Source of the DNA: Terrimesophilobacter sp964651535
Lineage (GTDB): Bacteria; Actinomycetota; Actinomycetes; Actinomycetales; Microbacteriaceae
DNA: 64,000 nucleotides
Assembly (NCBI GenBank): GCA_964651535.1
Contig: CAZYYE010000002.1
Span: 620,001 to 684,000, forward strand
Reading direction: 5' to 3'
Position numbers and translations under genes: made by a program. This document shows positions 35,980 through 45,011 of this stretch, piece by piece. Positions within the stretch are counted from its first letter, which is position 1, and each line of letters begins with the position of its first letter. The notes under the pieces are model-generated. The model was not told the origin of the DNA. It ran no database searches and was given only the letters and a program-made list of their open reading frames with translations.

Positions 35980-37494
35980 TCAGTGATTGGCAACGGCGAA
36001 TGTGCGTCTAAGTTGCGGCCACAACACCACGAGCAGCCCCGCGTAAGCGAGCCCGCCAATCAGCCACACCATTAATGGTCCGATCGGGAACCCTGCCCAC
36101 CACCACTGCGCGCCATAATCAAGGTTCAGACCCTGCTGACCAACGCCGGTAACATAACGACGAATGTTCACCTGGAGTGCCACGATGTTGGCAATCGCGA
36201 GGGAAGCGAGAATCGTGAACGTCTGCAACCGCGTAAACCGTAACCCCTTTGTCGTGGTGTCCGTCAGCAGGACAAAGGCAAATAGGATGATTAGGGGCAG
36301 TATGTAGCGCGGTTGGAGGCCCGTCCCAACCTTGAAGCCGCTCGCCGTAAGGACCTGCACCGGCAAAGCGATGAGCACGGACAAAATGCCTGCCCCAGTA
36401 ACGGCCTTCCTCCAGTCAAGCCGCCCAAGTCCGGCGAACGCCACAACAACAAATGCAGAAACCGCAGCCCAAGGTACGATCGCGGGTGGCTGTGTGTCCA
36501 GCCAACCCAACCCCCAGGTCCCCCATACACCGGTCCAGAGCAGCGGGAGCATAAGCAGGTTGTACACGGCGAGAGATAGCCCTGGCGGCAACGCTTCCTC
36601 GCTTTGAGTCGGCGGCGCTGCTGCCTCTCCAGTGAACCCGGTGGTGGCAACACCGGTCTGGCCCGCCATCGCGAAGAGCACCACAGCAATAACGAGCCCT
36701 GCCGCGGGTAGCCACAATGCGCGTTGCCAACTGCGTATCCCTGAGAACGACATCAATGTTGCGCCCAAGGTGGCGCCCGAAGCGTACACGGCCGAATCTC
36801 CTCGCGCCCCGGCCGCCATGATCATTCCGACGATATATATGGCGCCAAGCGCCCAACGCCTCTGGCCTGCAGACTCAAACCAGCCGAGCAGCGCGAGAAA
36901 CGCTGTGCCCACGCCCGTAATCGCCCACCCGCTCGGATTGTTGGAAGGAATTAGAAACATGCCAAGGGGGACCAGCGTGACGAGCCAACCCCACAGGATT
37001 GTTCGTCTACGATGCGACGGCAGGAGGGCTACGAGCGCGGTCGATAGGCCGACAAATAGCGCAACATTGATAATTCGCATGAAAAGCGCGCCTACCTGAA
37101 TGTCCTCCCCAGCAAAGACATGCATAGTCGCGTAGTAGACGGGGGGATACTCGCCGACGAAGTTGCCGCGGGTGGTTTCGTAGCGAGATCCATTCCAGTT
37201 TGCCCAGACGTCCTCCTGGCAGGCAGCGCTTCGATCACTCTCTTGGGCAAAGCAAGCTATCTCCCCGAAACCTGAAGGGACGACTCTCGCGTTCTCTGAC
37301 GAGCCAGGTGCACACTCGGCTCCCCCACCACTCGCGCACCAAATGCTCACAAGATGGTAATCATCGTCAGGGCTCGAACCTACAGGCGATGCGAAAGCCC
37401 AGGCAGATAGAGCGACGAACGCGAGGATAGGCGCGAGGTGAACCCAGCGCAGCCGTCGAAGACCTCGTCGGATTAGACCGTCCGGTTTGATCAC
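35980..37494 (-). CDS. DUF2142 family membrane protein (copy 1)
   Basis: A 504-residue polytopic protein. After the first helix there is an extracytoplasmic acidic motif, SPVGSSPDDDYHLVSIWC, then GEYPPVYYATMHVF, and around ten more helices. DUF2142 proteins resemble GT-C glycosyltransferases, in which an acidic residue of the first outer loop is catalytic; this parallel is inferred. The GTG start at 37494 overlaps the neighbouring copy's stop (GTGA). The next copy, DUF2304 and a DPM1-like glycosyltransferase are in the same operon. Confidence 0.82.
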   Translation of the reverse strand: MIKPDGLIRRGLRRLRWVHLAPILAFVALSAWAFASPVGSSPDDDYHLVSIWCASGGGAECAPGSSENARVVPSGFGEIACFAQESDRSAACQEDVWANWNGSRYETTRGNFVGEYPPVYYATMHVFAGEDIQVGALFMRIINVALFVGLSTALVALLPSHRRRTILWGWLVTLVPLGMFLIPSNNPSGWAITGVGTAFLALLGWFESAGQRRWALGAIYIVGMIMAAGARGDSAVYASGATLGATLMSFSGIRSWQRALWLPAAGLVIAVVLFAMAGQTGVATTGFTGEAAAPPTQSEEALPPGLSLAVYNLLMLPLLWTGVWGTWGLGWLDTQPPAIVPWAAVSAFVVVAFAGLGRLDWRKAVTGAGILSVLIALPVQVLTASGFKVGTGLQPRYILPLIILFAFVLLTDTTTKGLRFTRLQTFTILASLAIANIVALQVNIRRYVTGVGQQGLNLDYGAQWWWAGFPIGPLMVWLIGGLAYAGLLVVLWPQLRRTFAVANH

Positions 37495-39002
37495 GCAGAC
37501 GCTCCCATCCCGCGGACTTCGCGCAGCCATGCAACGCCAAGTATTGTCACCGTCGCTGCAAATGAGGTGGAACCGAGCAGCCAGAGCGCAGTTGGGCCGA
37601 TTGGGAACCCGGACCACCACCATTGGGCGCCTGAATCGAGGCTCAATTGTTCAACGTCGAAGCCGGTAAGGTACCTGCGAAGGTTTGTATAAAGTGCGAT
37701 CGTGTTGGCGCCGATTACCAGAATCATCGCTGGGATGACATGCCATGGGCCAGGTCGCAGCGGCTTCGACGATCCGGTGAGTAGAAGGAGTCCGCCAAGC
37801 ACAACGACGAGCGGCAAGATATATCGCGGCTGAACGTTCTCGCCGACAACGCTCATCCCGACCGTAAGAACATAGAGCGGGAGGAGATATAAGGTTGCGA
37901 CAAGTGCCACTGTCATGATGGCCTTCCGACGGTGCATGACTTGGATACCCAAGGAGGCGAAGCCTACGAACACGACGAAGCTGGCAAATTCCACCATCGG
38001 GAACCCTGGCCACGTCTCCATCCGCCAACCAAGCCCCCAAGAGCCGAAGACACCGGTCCACAGCTGCGGCATCGAAATGGCGTTGAACGCGAGCACCGAA
38101 CCCGGCGCGCGGGTAGCACCTTCCGGAATAGCACCCGTCAGCCCGTCCTGCGCGACTGCAGAGTATCCAGATGAGAGGTAGAAAACGGCGGCCACAACGA
38201 CGAGCACAGCCGGCAGCAGCAGTTTGAGTGCGAACGTGCGTGTTCGCTCGGAGGCTAGGAAAGAGGCGATTCCCAATCCAAGGATCGAGTAAACCGCCGC
38301 GTCGGTCCGAGCCCCCGCTGCTAGAATCACCGCTATGATTGCGAGGGCACCGAGCGCCCATGCGCGTCTGCCATTACTCCGGAACCAGCCGAGAGTTGCG
38401 AGCCATGATGAGCCCACGCCAATCACCGCCCACGCGCCGGGATTGTTTGACGCAATGAGATAAGTGCCGAGCGGTACGACGGTTATTGCCCAGCCGGCGA
38501 TCAACGGCACCCTGAGAGCCGCGGGGAGCAACCGTGCGAGCGCAGCGGTGAGTGCAAGAAACAGGGCCACGTTGAAGAGGCGCATTACAAGCGCGGAGGT
38601 CTGGATGTTAGTCGATGCAAACGAGTTCATGACAAAGTAGTACAGTGGCGGGTACGCACCGATCCAGTTCCCGTGGGCCGCTGCCAAGGTCGGCTTTGGG
38701 TCGCGCGGCCACTTCTGGCATGTTGCACTTGCATTCTCGTCGGCAACGTAACACGGCGCCGAGGTTAGCCCTGGTAGGACTAGTCGGTAGTAACTCGTGT
38801 TGGGGTCGGGGGCACAGAGTTCAGTGCGAGCCTCATTCGCACACCAGATGCTGGCGAGATGGTAGTCGTCGTCCGGTGACGCACCGATCGGCGATGCGAA
38901 AGCCCACGCGCTGAGCGCGACGAGCGCGAGCACCGGAGCGAGGTGAATCCAGCGGAGCCGCCGAATGACGCGAATGACGGACCCAGGGCGTGCATCAGCC
39001 AT
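37491..39002 (-). CDS. DUF2142 family membrane protein (copy 2)
   Basis: A 503-residue paralogue of the downstream gene with the same plan: helix, then SPIGASPDDDYHLASIWC, then GAYPPLYYFVMNSF, then about ten helices. The ATG at 39002 gives MADARPGSVI and overlaps the DUF2304 stop by eight bases. The DDD and YPP motifs are the best candidates for function because they are kept between two otherwise divergent copies. Confidence 0.82.
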   Translation of the reverse strand: MADARPGSVIRVIRRLRWIHLAPVLALVALSAWAFASPIGASPDDDYHLASIWCANEARTELCAPDPNTSYYRLVLPGLTSAPCYVADENASATCQKWPRDPKPTLAAAHGNWIGAYPPLYYFVMNSFASTNIQTSALVMRLFNVALFLALTAALARLLPAALRVPLIAGWAITVVPLGTYLIASNNPGAWAVIGVGSSWLATLGWFRSNGRRAWALGALAIIAVILAAGARTDAAVYSILGLGIASFLASERTRTFALKLLLPAVLVVVAAVFYLSSGYSAVAQDGLTGAIPEGATRAPGSVLAFNAISMPQLWTGVFGSWGLGWRMETWPGFPMVEFASFVVFVGFASLGIQVMHRRKAIMTVALVATLYLLPLYVLTVGMSVVGENVQPRYILPLVVVLGGLLLLTGSSKPLRPGPWHVIPAMILVIGANTIALYTNLRRYLTGFDVEQLSLDSGAQWWWSGFPIGPTALWLLGSTSFAATVTILGVAWLREVRGMGASA

Positions 39003-39336
39003 CGTTTTTCGATCGCCTTTCAATTTCGAGAGCGAGCTTCTGGACGACCTTGCGCAGTTCGTCCCGCGTACGCGCGAGCTCGAGACTGATCTGCATGAGA
39101 AGAAGCAGAACGACGAAGAATGCTCCGACGAAGAGCAGATTGATGGGTTGCGCGATGCCGAAGAAGTTGCTGACCGTGTCGAGGAGCCCTGGCCACGCCG
39201 AAAGGATGATCGCGGCCACCGCCGCCACCAACCACACCACCGCATACTTTTCGGGGAGCACATACGAGCGCAAGAGCATGATCACGACGATCAGAAGAAC
39301 GACGGCGAGGATGATCGCAAAAACCTGGGGAGTCAT
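38995..39336 (-). CDS. DUF2304 small membrane protein
   Basis: A 113-residue protein with three hydrophobic segments (residues 5-22, 30-48, 62-82) and a basic, coiled C-terminal helix, matching DUF2304. Such proteins often accompany DPM1-like glycosyltransferases, as here (overlap of four bases with the next gene). A scaffold role for the glycosyltransferase at the membrane is inferred. Confidence 0.85.
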   Translation of the reverse strand: MTPQVFAIILAVVLLIVVIMLLRSYVLPEKYAVVWLVAAVAAIILSAWPGLLDTVSNFFGIAQPINLLFVGAFFVVLLLLMQISLELARTRDELRKVVQKLALEIERRSKNDG

Positions 39337-40073
39337 GCGGCCGCCTTGCGGTCTCGCAACTTCAATGCCCGAATTTGAGGCGGAACGCTCCGAATGCTCG
39401 CGAGCCCGAGGATGAAGAGGATCCGGCCGGTATAGAGCGTCGCCCTCAGAACCGACTGGGACGGCACGCCGCCCGCCCGCTCGTTCATTCCGACAGGGAT
39501 CTCACTGACCGATAGCCCCTGGCGCGTCGCGAGCACGATGGACTCCACGGTGTCCCCCAGCCACTCCACGGGGTAGTGCTCGGAGAACACGGCGACGGCC
39601 CGCGGCCCCGCGATTCGGAATCCGCTGGTCGCATCCGTGAGCTTCGTCCGCGCATAGGCCGACGCGACACCCGCGATGAACCGTTGAATGCCCCTGCGCG
39701 CCGCCGAGGACTTGAACGTCCCCCCTTTGGCGAAACGGCTTCCGATCACAATGTCAGAATCTTCCGATGCCGCGAGGAGATCGGCAATGTGCTCTGGGCG
39801 ATGCTGGCCGTCGCCGTCGAACTGGATGACCGCGTCGTAGCCGTTCTGCACCGCGTACTTGAACGCCGTGCCCATCGCTGCCCCGACTCCGAGGTTGATC
39901 GCGTGCGACACGACGTGGGCGCCGGCCTCGCGAGCAATCGTCGCCGTCGCATCGCGAGATCCGTCGTCAATCACCACAACGTCGTCGAGGGGCTGGACTT
40001 TCGAAAGGGAATGGAGAACCTCACCGATGACGGCCGCCTCGTTGAGCGCCGGGATCGCAACGAGTGCTCTCAT
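39333..40073 (-). CDS. DPM1/GtrB-like glycosyltransferase family 2
   Basis: A 246-residue GT-A enzyme. It has IPALNEAAVIGEVL at the N-terminus, VVVIDDGSRDATATIA near residue 33, and the catalytic AVIQFDGDGQHRPEH near residue 81. It resembles dolichol/undecaprenyl-phosphate sugar synthases, which make polyprenyl-phosphate sugar for outer-face GT-C enzymes. It overlaps the DUF2304 gene by four bases. Its operon partners (two DUF2142 proteins) are candidate users of the lipid-linked sugar. Confidence 0.87.
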   Translation of the reverse strand: MRALVAIPALNEAAVIGEVLHSLSKVQPLDDVVVIDDGSRDATATIAREAGAHVVSHAINLGVGAAMGTAFKYAVQNGYDAVIQFDGDGQHRPEHIADLLAASEDSDIVIGSRFAKGGTFKSSAARRGIQRFIAGVASAYARTKLTDATSGFRIAGPRAVAVFSEHYPVEWLGDTVESIVLATRQGLSVSEIPVGMNERAGGVPSQSVLRATLYTGRILFILGLASIRSVPPQIRALKLRDRKAAA

Positions 40074-40160
40074 AGCGCTACAGTCTACTGGGCCTGCGAA
40101 GACCGGGGAGTTCCCGCAAACAGGCGATGGAAAAGCCTGCGAACACGTCGGCCGAAGAGC

Positions 40161-41513
40161 TCAACCGCGGCGCAATCGCGACGTCATCCGCCGAACAGCA
40201 GCGGCAGGACCGTCCGCACGCCAGTAGTGCCAGAACATCCGAATGTCGTGGCCGGGCCCAAAGGGTTTGCGCCGCTTGCGTCCGCTCGATCGGTCGGCGC
40301 GCCCGGCCGAGTGATCAGCCGCCCGGCGCGGTGCGCGAACGAACTCGACGAGAGGTTCGAGAACGCGCTCCCACACGAAATCCTCGCGAACCCGCTCCAC
40401 GTTGCGCCGAACGGTCTCCGCGAACTCTGTGTCGTACAGAACGCGATCGATCGCTCCCTCGAGCGCCGAGGCATCCTGTGCCGGCACCACAATGCCGAGG
40501 TTCTCCGCCTCCACGAGTTCGGCGAAACTGTCGCCGTCGGTGACCACCATCGGGAGCCCTGCCCACAAGTAGTCGAGAATGCGCGTGCGGAACGAAAACG
40601 TGGTCTCCAGGTGCGACAGGTGCGTGCTGACTCCCGCGTCGGATTCCGTGAGGTGATTCTGGCGGTCGGCGTATTCCACCCAGGTTTCATTGAAGAACAC
40701 GGCGGACCCGAGCACCCCGAGTTCCCTGGCGAGGTCGAACGAGTCGCGGACGATACCCATTTCCTCCACACCGGGATGTTTCGTGCCGAGGAAGAACAAC
40801 CTCAGATCCGGTCGGCGTTCCGCGAGCGCGGCGACGGCGCGGATGAGCGTGACCGGATCGAACCAGCTGTAGAGGCCGCCACCCCAGATGAGCAGCCGGT
40901 CGTCCTTTCCGATACCGGGCACGACTCCCTTGACGGCATCCCGTTCATGCGCGGGCGGCTCCTGCGGCACGCCGAACGGCGCAACATCCAGAAGCCCGCG
41001 CAAGTGCGGATCATTCTCATACGTGGCCGGGGTGATCCTGCCCAGGCCGGCAAGCTGGCCGAGGTAGAACAGGCGCTGCCTTTCGGATGCGCACAGAAAG
41101 AAGTCTGCGAGAGCAAGCTGGTCGTTGAGCACCCGGGTTGCCGTGCCGACCCGCAAATCCCAGGTTGCTCGGCCCAGTTCCCTGCCCTGTTCGAGCATTT
41201 CGAGGTGCATGGGGTCGTAGATGTCGGCGACGAGCACTTTGGGGCTCGTACGCAGCGCCTCGAACTGATCCAGAGCATGTCCCTGGAAGACCACGACGTC
41301 TGCCCACGTGTGCACATCCGCGAACTTCGCGTTCTCTCCCGGCCGAACGCACTCGAGCCGGAAAGGCGCATCCACCTGCTCCAGCCGCGTCGTCGTCAGG
41401 AGTACAACCTCGTTCTCCGTGCTGAGCACACGCGCCATGTTCCACGCTCGAATCGCCGGACCGGCCATTTTCGCGCCGATCGGATCCCCGGTGATGACGA
41501 GAACGTTCGTCAC
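40161..41513 (-). CDS. Glycosyltransferase family 4 (GT-B)
   Basis: A 450-residue enzyme with DPIGAKMAGPAIRAW near the N-terminus. The C-terminal donor domain shows LIWGGGLYSWFDP near residue 215, LRLFFLGTKHPGVEEMG, and FRTRILDYLWAGLPMVVT, in which Asp/Glu positions match the donor-binding region. The GTG start overlaps the rmlA stop by four bases, so the two are translationally coupled. Use of dTDP-rhamnose is possible from context only. Confidence 0.82.
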   Translation of the reverse strand: MTNVLVITGDPIGAKMAGPAIRAWNMARVLSTENEVVLLTTTRLEQVDAPFRLECVRPGENAKFADVHTWADVVVFQGHALDQFEALRTSPKVLVADIYDPMHLEMLEQGRELGRATWDLRVGTATRVLNDQLALADFFLCASERQRLFYLGQLAGLGRITPATYENDPHLRGLLDVAPFGVPQEPPAHERDAVKGVVPGIGKDDRLLIWGGGLYSWFDPVTLIRAVAALAERRPDLRLFFLGTKHPGVEEMGIVRDSFDLARELGVLGSAVFFNETWVEYADRQNHLTESDAGVSTHLSHLETTFSFRTRILDYLWAGLPMVVTDGDSFAELVEAENLGIVVPAQDASALEGAIDRVLYDTEFAETVRRNVERVREDFVWERVLEPLVEFVRAPRRAADHSAGRADRSSGRKRRKPFGPGHDIRMFWHYWRADGPAAAVRRMTSRLRRG

Positions 41514-42379
41514 GGGTTGTCCGCAAGGAGACGCAGGAGGTGGGTTCCATACCCGCTCTTGAGCAGCGGCTTCGCGAGTTCCTCGAGTTGGGAGTCATCG
41601 ATCCAGCCCGCGCGCCACGCGATCTCCTCGATGCATCCGATTTTTAAGCCCTGTCGGTCCTCGACGACCTTCACGAACTCGGTGGCCTGGATCATCGACT
41701 CGAACGTTCCGGTATCGAGCCATGCCGTTCCGCGATCGAGCACTTGCACGTGAAGACGCCCCTCGTCCAGGTACCGCTCGTTCACCGTGGAGATCTCCAG
41801 TTCGCCCCTCGCACTCGGTGTGATCGATTTGGCGATGTCGACGACCGAGTTGTCGTAGAAGTAGAGGCCGGGTACGGCGTAGCGGCTCTTCGGATTGTTC
41901 GGCTTCTCCTCGATGGAGAGAGCGCGGAAGTCCGCGTCGAACTCGACGACGCCGTAGGCACGGGGGTTCGCCACTTGATACGCGAATATGGTCGCGCCGT
42001 CGACGTCATTCAACTTGCGCAGGCTCGACCCCAACCCTGCGCCGTAGAAGATGTTGTCGCCGAGCACGAGCGCAACCTTCTCGTTGCCGATGAAGTCTTC
42101 GCCGATGATGAACGCCTGAGCGAGGCCATCCGGACTGGGCTGCGCGGCGTAGCTCAGTTCGATGCCCAGGTCGCGGCCGTCGCCGAGGAGCCGTTGGAAC
42201 TGCGGCTGATCCTCGGGCGTTGTGATGATCAGGATCTCCCGGATGCCGGCGCGCATGAGCGTGGAGAGCGGGTAGTAGACCATGGGTTTGTCGTACACGG
42301 GCATGAGTTGTTTTGAAATGCCTTTGGTGATCGGCCACAGCCTCGTGCCGGACCCGCCGGCGAGCACGATTCCGCGCAT
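41510..42379 (-). CDS. rmlA: Glucose-1-phosphate thymidylyltransferase
   Basis: A 289-residue nucleotidyltransferase making dTDP-glucose from dTTP and glucose-1-phosphate, step 1 of dTDP-L-rhamnose synthesis. The signature GGSGTRLWPIT and the SKQLMPVYDKP substrate region are present at the N-terminus. ATG 42379 was preferred over the in-frame TTG two codons upstream because AAGGGAG sits 6 bases before the ATG. It is in an operon with rmlC upstream and a glycosyltransferase downstream; rmlB and rmlD are on the other strand 3-5 kb away. Confidence 0.96.
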   Translation of the reverse strand: MRGIVLAGGSGTRLWPITKGISKQLMPVYDKPMVYYPLSTLMRAGIREILIITTPEDQPQFQRLLGDGRDLGIELSYAAQPSPDGLAQAFIIGEDFIGNEKVALVLGDNIFYGAGLGSSLRKLNDVDGATIFAYQVANPRAYGVVEFDADFRALSIEEKPNNPKSRYAVPGLYFYDNSVVDIAKSITPSARGELEISTVNERYLDEGRLHVQVLDRGTAWLDTGTFESMIQATEFVKVVEDRQGLKIGCIEEIAWRAGWIDDSQLEELAKPLLKSGYGTHLLRLLADNP

Positions 42380-42381
42380 GC

Positions 42382-42993
42382 TCAACTCCCTTTCGTGGAC
42401 AGCGATCGATACAGCTCCCTGGCCTGCTCCCAGGTCGGCAGGAGGCCCAGCTCTTGCGCCTCCAGCAAGCCGGGTGCATTCGAATCCTTGGGCGACAGCA
42501 ACGGCTCCGGCGCATCATCCGGGAAGACGAGCCCAACCTCGGGGTCGAGCGGGTTGATTCCGTGTTCGCGCTCGGGCCGATACACGTCGGAGACGAGGTA
42601 CGTGAATGCCGCATCGTCCGTGAGCGAGAACGCAAGGTGGCCAAGACTCTCCGCGATGTATACGGCACGCCGGTCTCTCGTGTCGAGGAGCACGGAGTCC
42701 CAACGACCGAATGTGGGAGAGCCCACCCTGATGTCGATGACGAAATCGAGCACTGCGCCGTTCGTGACGGTGACATACTTTGCCTGGCCCCGAGGGATCT
42801 CGGCGAAATGGATTCCCCTCGCTACTCCCCTGCGGGACACCGAAACATTCGCTTGCCTCAAGTCCAGTGCGTGGCCGATCGTTTCCTCGAGCGCGTCGAA
42901 CCGGTACCACTCCAGAAAAAGACCACGGTCGTCCTCCCGCTGCACAGGGGTGATCTCATAGGCATCAGGGACCTCAAGCTCGCGAATCTGCAC
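42382..42993 (-). CDS. rmlC: dTDP-4-dehydrorhamnose 3,5-epimerase
   Basis: A 203-residue cupin. The SRRGVARGIHFAE region holds the active-site His, DFVIDIRVGSPTFG is typical of RmlC, and TYLVSDVYRPEREHGI carries the conserved Tyr and the C-terminal His. It acts third in dTDP-L-rhamnose synthesis. The start is GTG 42993. It is upstream of rmlA by two bases. The pathway is complete when rmlB and rmlD on the plus strand are included. Confidence 0.92.
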   Translation of the reverse strand: MQIRELEVPDAYEITPVQREDDRGLFLEWYRFDALEETIGHALDLRQANVSVSRRGVARGIHFAEIPRGQAKYVTVTNGAVLDFVIDIRVGSPTFGRWDSVLLDTRDRRAVYIAESLGHLAFSLTDDAAFTYLVSDVYRPEREHGINPLDPEVGLVFPDDAPEPLLSPKDSNAPGLLEAQELGLLPTWEQARELYRSLSTKGS

Positions 42994-43015
42994 GCCGCAA
43001 TCCTAACCGGCGCGC

Positions 43016-44056
43016 TCAGGCCGCCGGTTGGAACAGGTCGCGCGCGACGTCGTATCGCGTGCGGCCGAACCGGTGGTAACGACCGCGCACCCCGGCAAAA
43101 AGTACGGGAAGAAGGCGGCGGATGCGTGACGCGGGAAGACTGCTGCGCCAACGCTCGTGATCAACCTTGCCGTGCGCGAGCGCGAGCACCCGATCCGGGG
43201 CGTCGGAAATGTGCCCAACCCTCTCGGCGAGCGCTTGGGCTCGTGCCGCCAATCGGCGGTTCCTGGCGGTTCGCGGTTCGACGACCCGTGAGACTTTGTC
43301 GGCGAGCGTGGGCTTTGATGCGCCGATCTGGTTCGACGCGTGCTGACGGTAGTCGATGAGCGGCACCGCCAAATAGTCCACGTGCCCGACGATGGACGCG
43401 ATCATGGCGAGCCACTCGTCATGCACCCAGGCCGCCGGAAACGGGACCGCTGCGGCCAGCAGTTCGTGCCGGAACACCGTCGTGGCGCCCGTCACGGTAT
43501 TGCGCCGCAGCAGCACGTCGAAGGCGTCCCCCCTGGCTTCCTTTCGACGCTCGGATGCCGTGAACCCGATCGCCCGCGCGAGCGTTGTTCCGAGCGGGGT
43601 TCCGCTCTCGTCCACGAGTCGGGCGTCATGATGGAGGAGCGTGAGCGACGGTCGCTCGCGGAACTCCCGCGTGATCTGGTCGAGACGGCCGTGCCGCCAC
43701 ACGTCATCCTGGTCGCACAACGCAATGAGTTCTGCCGTGCACGCCCGAACGGCCTGCTCGAAGTTCGCGGTTACTCCGAGAGCCGGGTCATTGAGCAGTA
43801 CGACGAGCCTCGGCAGTGACGTGCGCCGTTCCTCGTGATGGCGCGCGACCAGGCCTTGGACCGCCTCCACCGTGCCATCTGTCGATGCGTCATCCGACAG
43901 CACGATCTCGGCCGCCTCAACCGTCTGATCCAGGATGCTCTGCACTTGCTCGGTGACGTACGGCATGCCGTTGCGGGTGCACAGCGCCACGGACACCGAT
44001 GGCAGCGGCACCGCATCCGACGCCGGGTCCGCCTGTCCACTGCCCGATTCGCTCAC
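43016..44056 (-). CDS. Glycosyltransferase family 2
   Basis: A 346-residue GT-A enzyme. The catalytic core starts SVSVALCTRNGMPYVTEQVQ; EIVLSDDASTDGT and LIALCDQDDVWRHGRLDQ give the DXD and donor pocket. The region HDARLVDESGTPLG and a Trp-His-Asp-Glu (VHDEWLAM) base motif resemble WbbL/rhamnosyltransferase-like enzymes. The GTG start is in the 61-bp divergent gap with the next plus-strand glycosyltransferase. The sugar is not determinable. Confidence 0.86.
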   Translation of the reverse strand: MSESGSGQADPASDAVPLPSVSVALCTRNGMPYVTEQVQSILDQTVEAAEIVLSDDASTDGTVEAVQGLVARHHEERRTSLPRLVVLLNDPALGVTANFEQAVRACTAELIALCDQDDVWRHGRLDQITREFRERPSLTLLHHDARLVDESGTPLGTTLARAIGFTASERRKEARGDAFDVLLRRNTVTGATTVFRHELLAAAVPFPAAWVHDEWLAMIASIVGHVDYLAVPLIDYRQHASNQIGASKPTLADKVSRVVEPRTARNRRLAARAQALAERVGHISDAPDRVLALAHGKVDHERWRSSLPASRIRRLLPVLFAGVRGRYHRFGRTRYDVARDLFQPAA

Positions 44057-44117
44057 GGTGAGAGTCTAGGCAACCTCGGCGAGCGCACGGCGACGCAGAA
44101 CTAGGATTGAAGCCATC

Positions 44118-45008
44118 ATGGCGAACTCTGGCGGTACACCCACGCTTCCCGCGTTCGGGGTCGCGACCGTCAGCTACGGCTCGGAAGGGGTCCTCGCGCC
44201 ATTTCTCGACTCCGTTCCCCGCGCATCGACGAGCCCCATCGCCATCGCCATCGCGGACAACCTGCCGATCGAAAACTCTCCCGTCACGCGTCTGGCAACA
44301 CAATCGAACGCGATTTACGTTCCCCTGCCGGTGAACGTCGGCTACGGCGCCGCGATGAACGCGGCAGTGGCGGCGTTGCCCGACACCGTCAGGTGGGTGC
44401 TCATCAGCAACCCGGATGTCGTGCTCACCGAAGGGGCGCTGGACCGGCTGGTCGAGGTCGCCCAGACGGATCCGCACATCGGCTCCATCGGGCCCGCCGT
44501 GCTGAACTCCGACGGCACGCTCTATCCGTCAGCACGGGAAGTGCCGTCGCTGCGCACCGGCGTCGGCCACGCGATGTTCTCCAATCTCTGGCCGACCAAC
44601 CCGTGGAGCCGCCGCTACCGCAAAGACTCGGAGATCCCGTCGGAGCCGCGGGATGCCGGCTGGCTATCCGGCTCGTGCCTCCTCGTGCGCCGCGACGTGT
44701 TCACCGCGCTCGGCGGCTTCGATCCGCGCTTCTTCATGTACTTCGAAGACGTCGACCTGGGATTCCGGCTCGGCAAGGGCGGATACCGGAACGTCTACGA
44801 ACCCTCGGTGAGGGTCACGCACACGGGGGCGCACTCCACGACTACCGAATCCGTCGCCATGATCGCCGCCCACCACACGAGCGCGCGGCTGTTCCTCGCC
44901 AAGAAGTACTCTGGGCCACTCCTGTGGCCCATCCGGGCCGGACTCACCGTCGGCCTCGCCATCCGTTCGGCACTCGTCACCCGGCGGGTCAAGAAGCAAG
45001 GACTCTGA
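44118..45008 (+). CDS. Glycosyltransferase family 2 (WbbL-like rhamnosyltransferase type)
   Basis: A 296-residue GT-A enzyme with VATVSYGSEGVLAPFL, VLISNPDVVLTEGALDRL (DXD region near residue 97) and GGFDPRFFMYFEDVDLGFRL, the last being typical of WbbL-type rhamnosyltransferases. Placed directly before rmlB (three bases between), it may attach rhamnose early in linkage-unit or glycan assembly, as WbbL does in mycobacteria. That role is inferred. Confidence 0.84.
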   Translation: MANSGGTPTLPAFGVATVSYGSEGVLAPFLDSVPRASTSPIAIAIADNLPIENSPVTRLATQSNAIYVPLPVNVGYGAAMNAAVAALPDTVRWVLISNPDVVLTEGALDRLVEVAQTDPHIGSIGPAVLNSDGTLYPSAREVPSLRTGVGHAMFSNLWPTNPWSRRYRKDSEIPSEPRDAGWLSGSCLLVRRDVFTALGGFDPRFFMYFEDVDLGFRLGKGGYRNVYEPSVRVTHTGAHSTTTESVAMIAAHHTSARLFLAKKYSGPLLWPIRAGLTVGLAIRSALVTRRVKKQGL

Positions 45009-45011
45009 ACC

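Noticed and set aside
39576..41753. A 725-codon plus-strand frame opposite the DPM1-like gene and rmlA operon
   Set aside because: It spans three recognised minus-strand genes and has no domain of its own.
43005..43029. AACCGGCG/CGCCGGTT inverted repeat as a terminator
   Set aside because: It overlaps the stop codon of the glycosyltransferase, but no T-tract follows on either strand.
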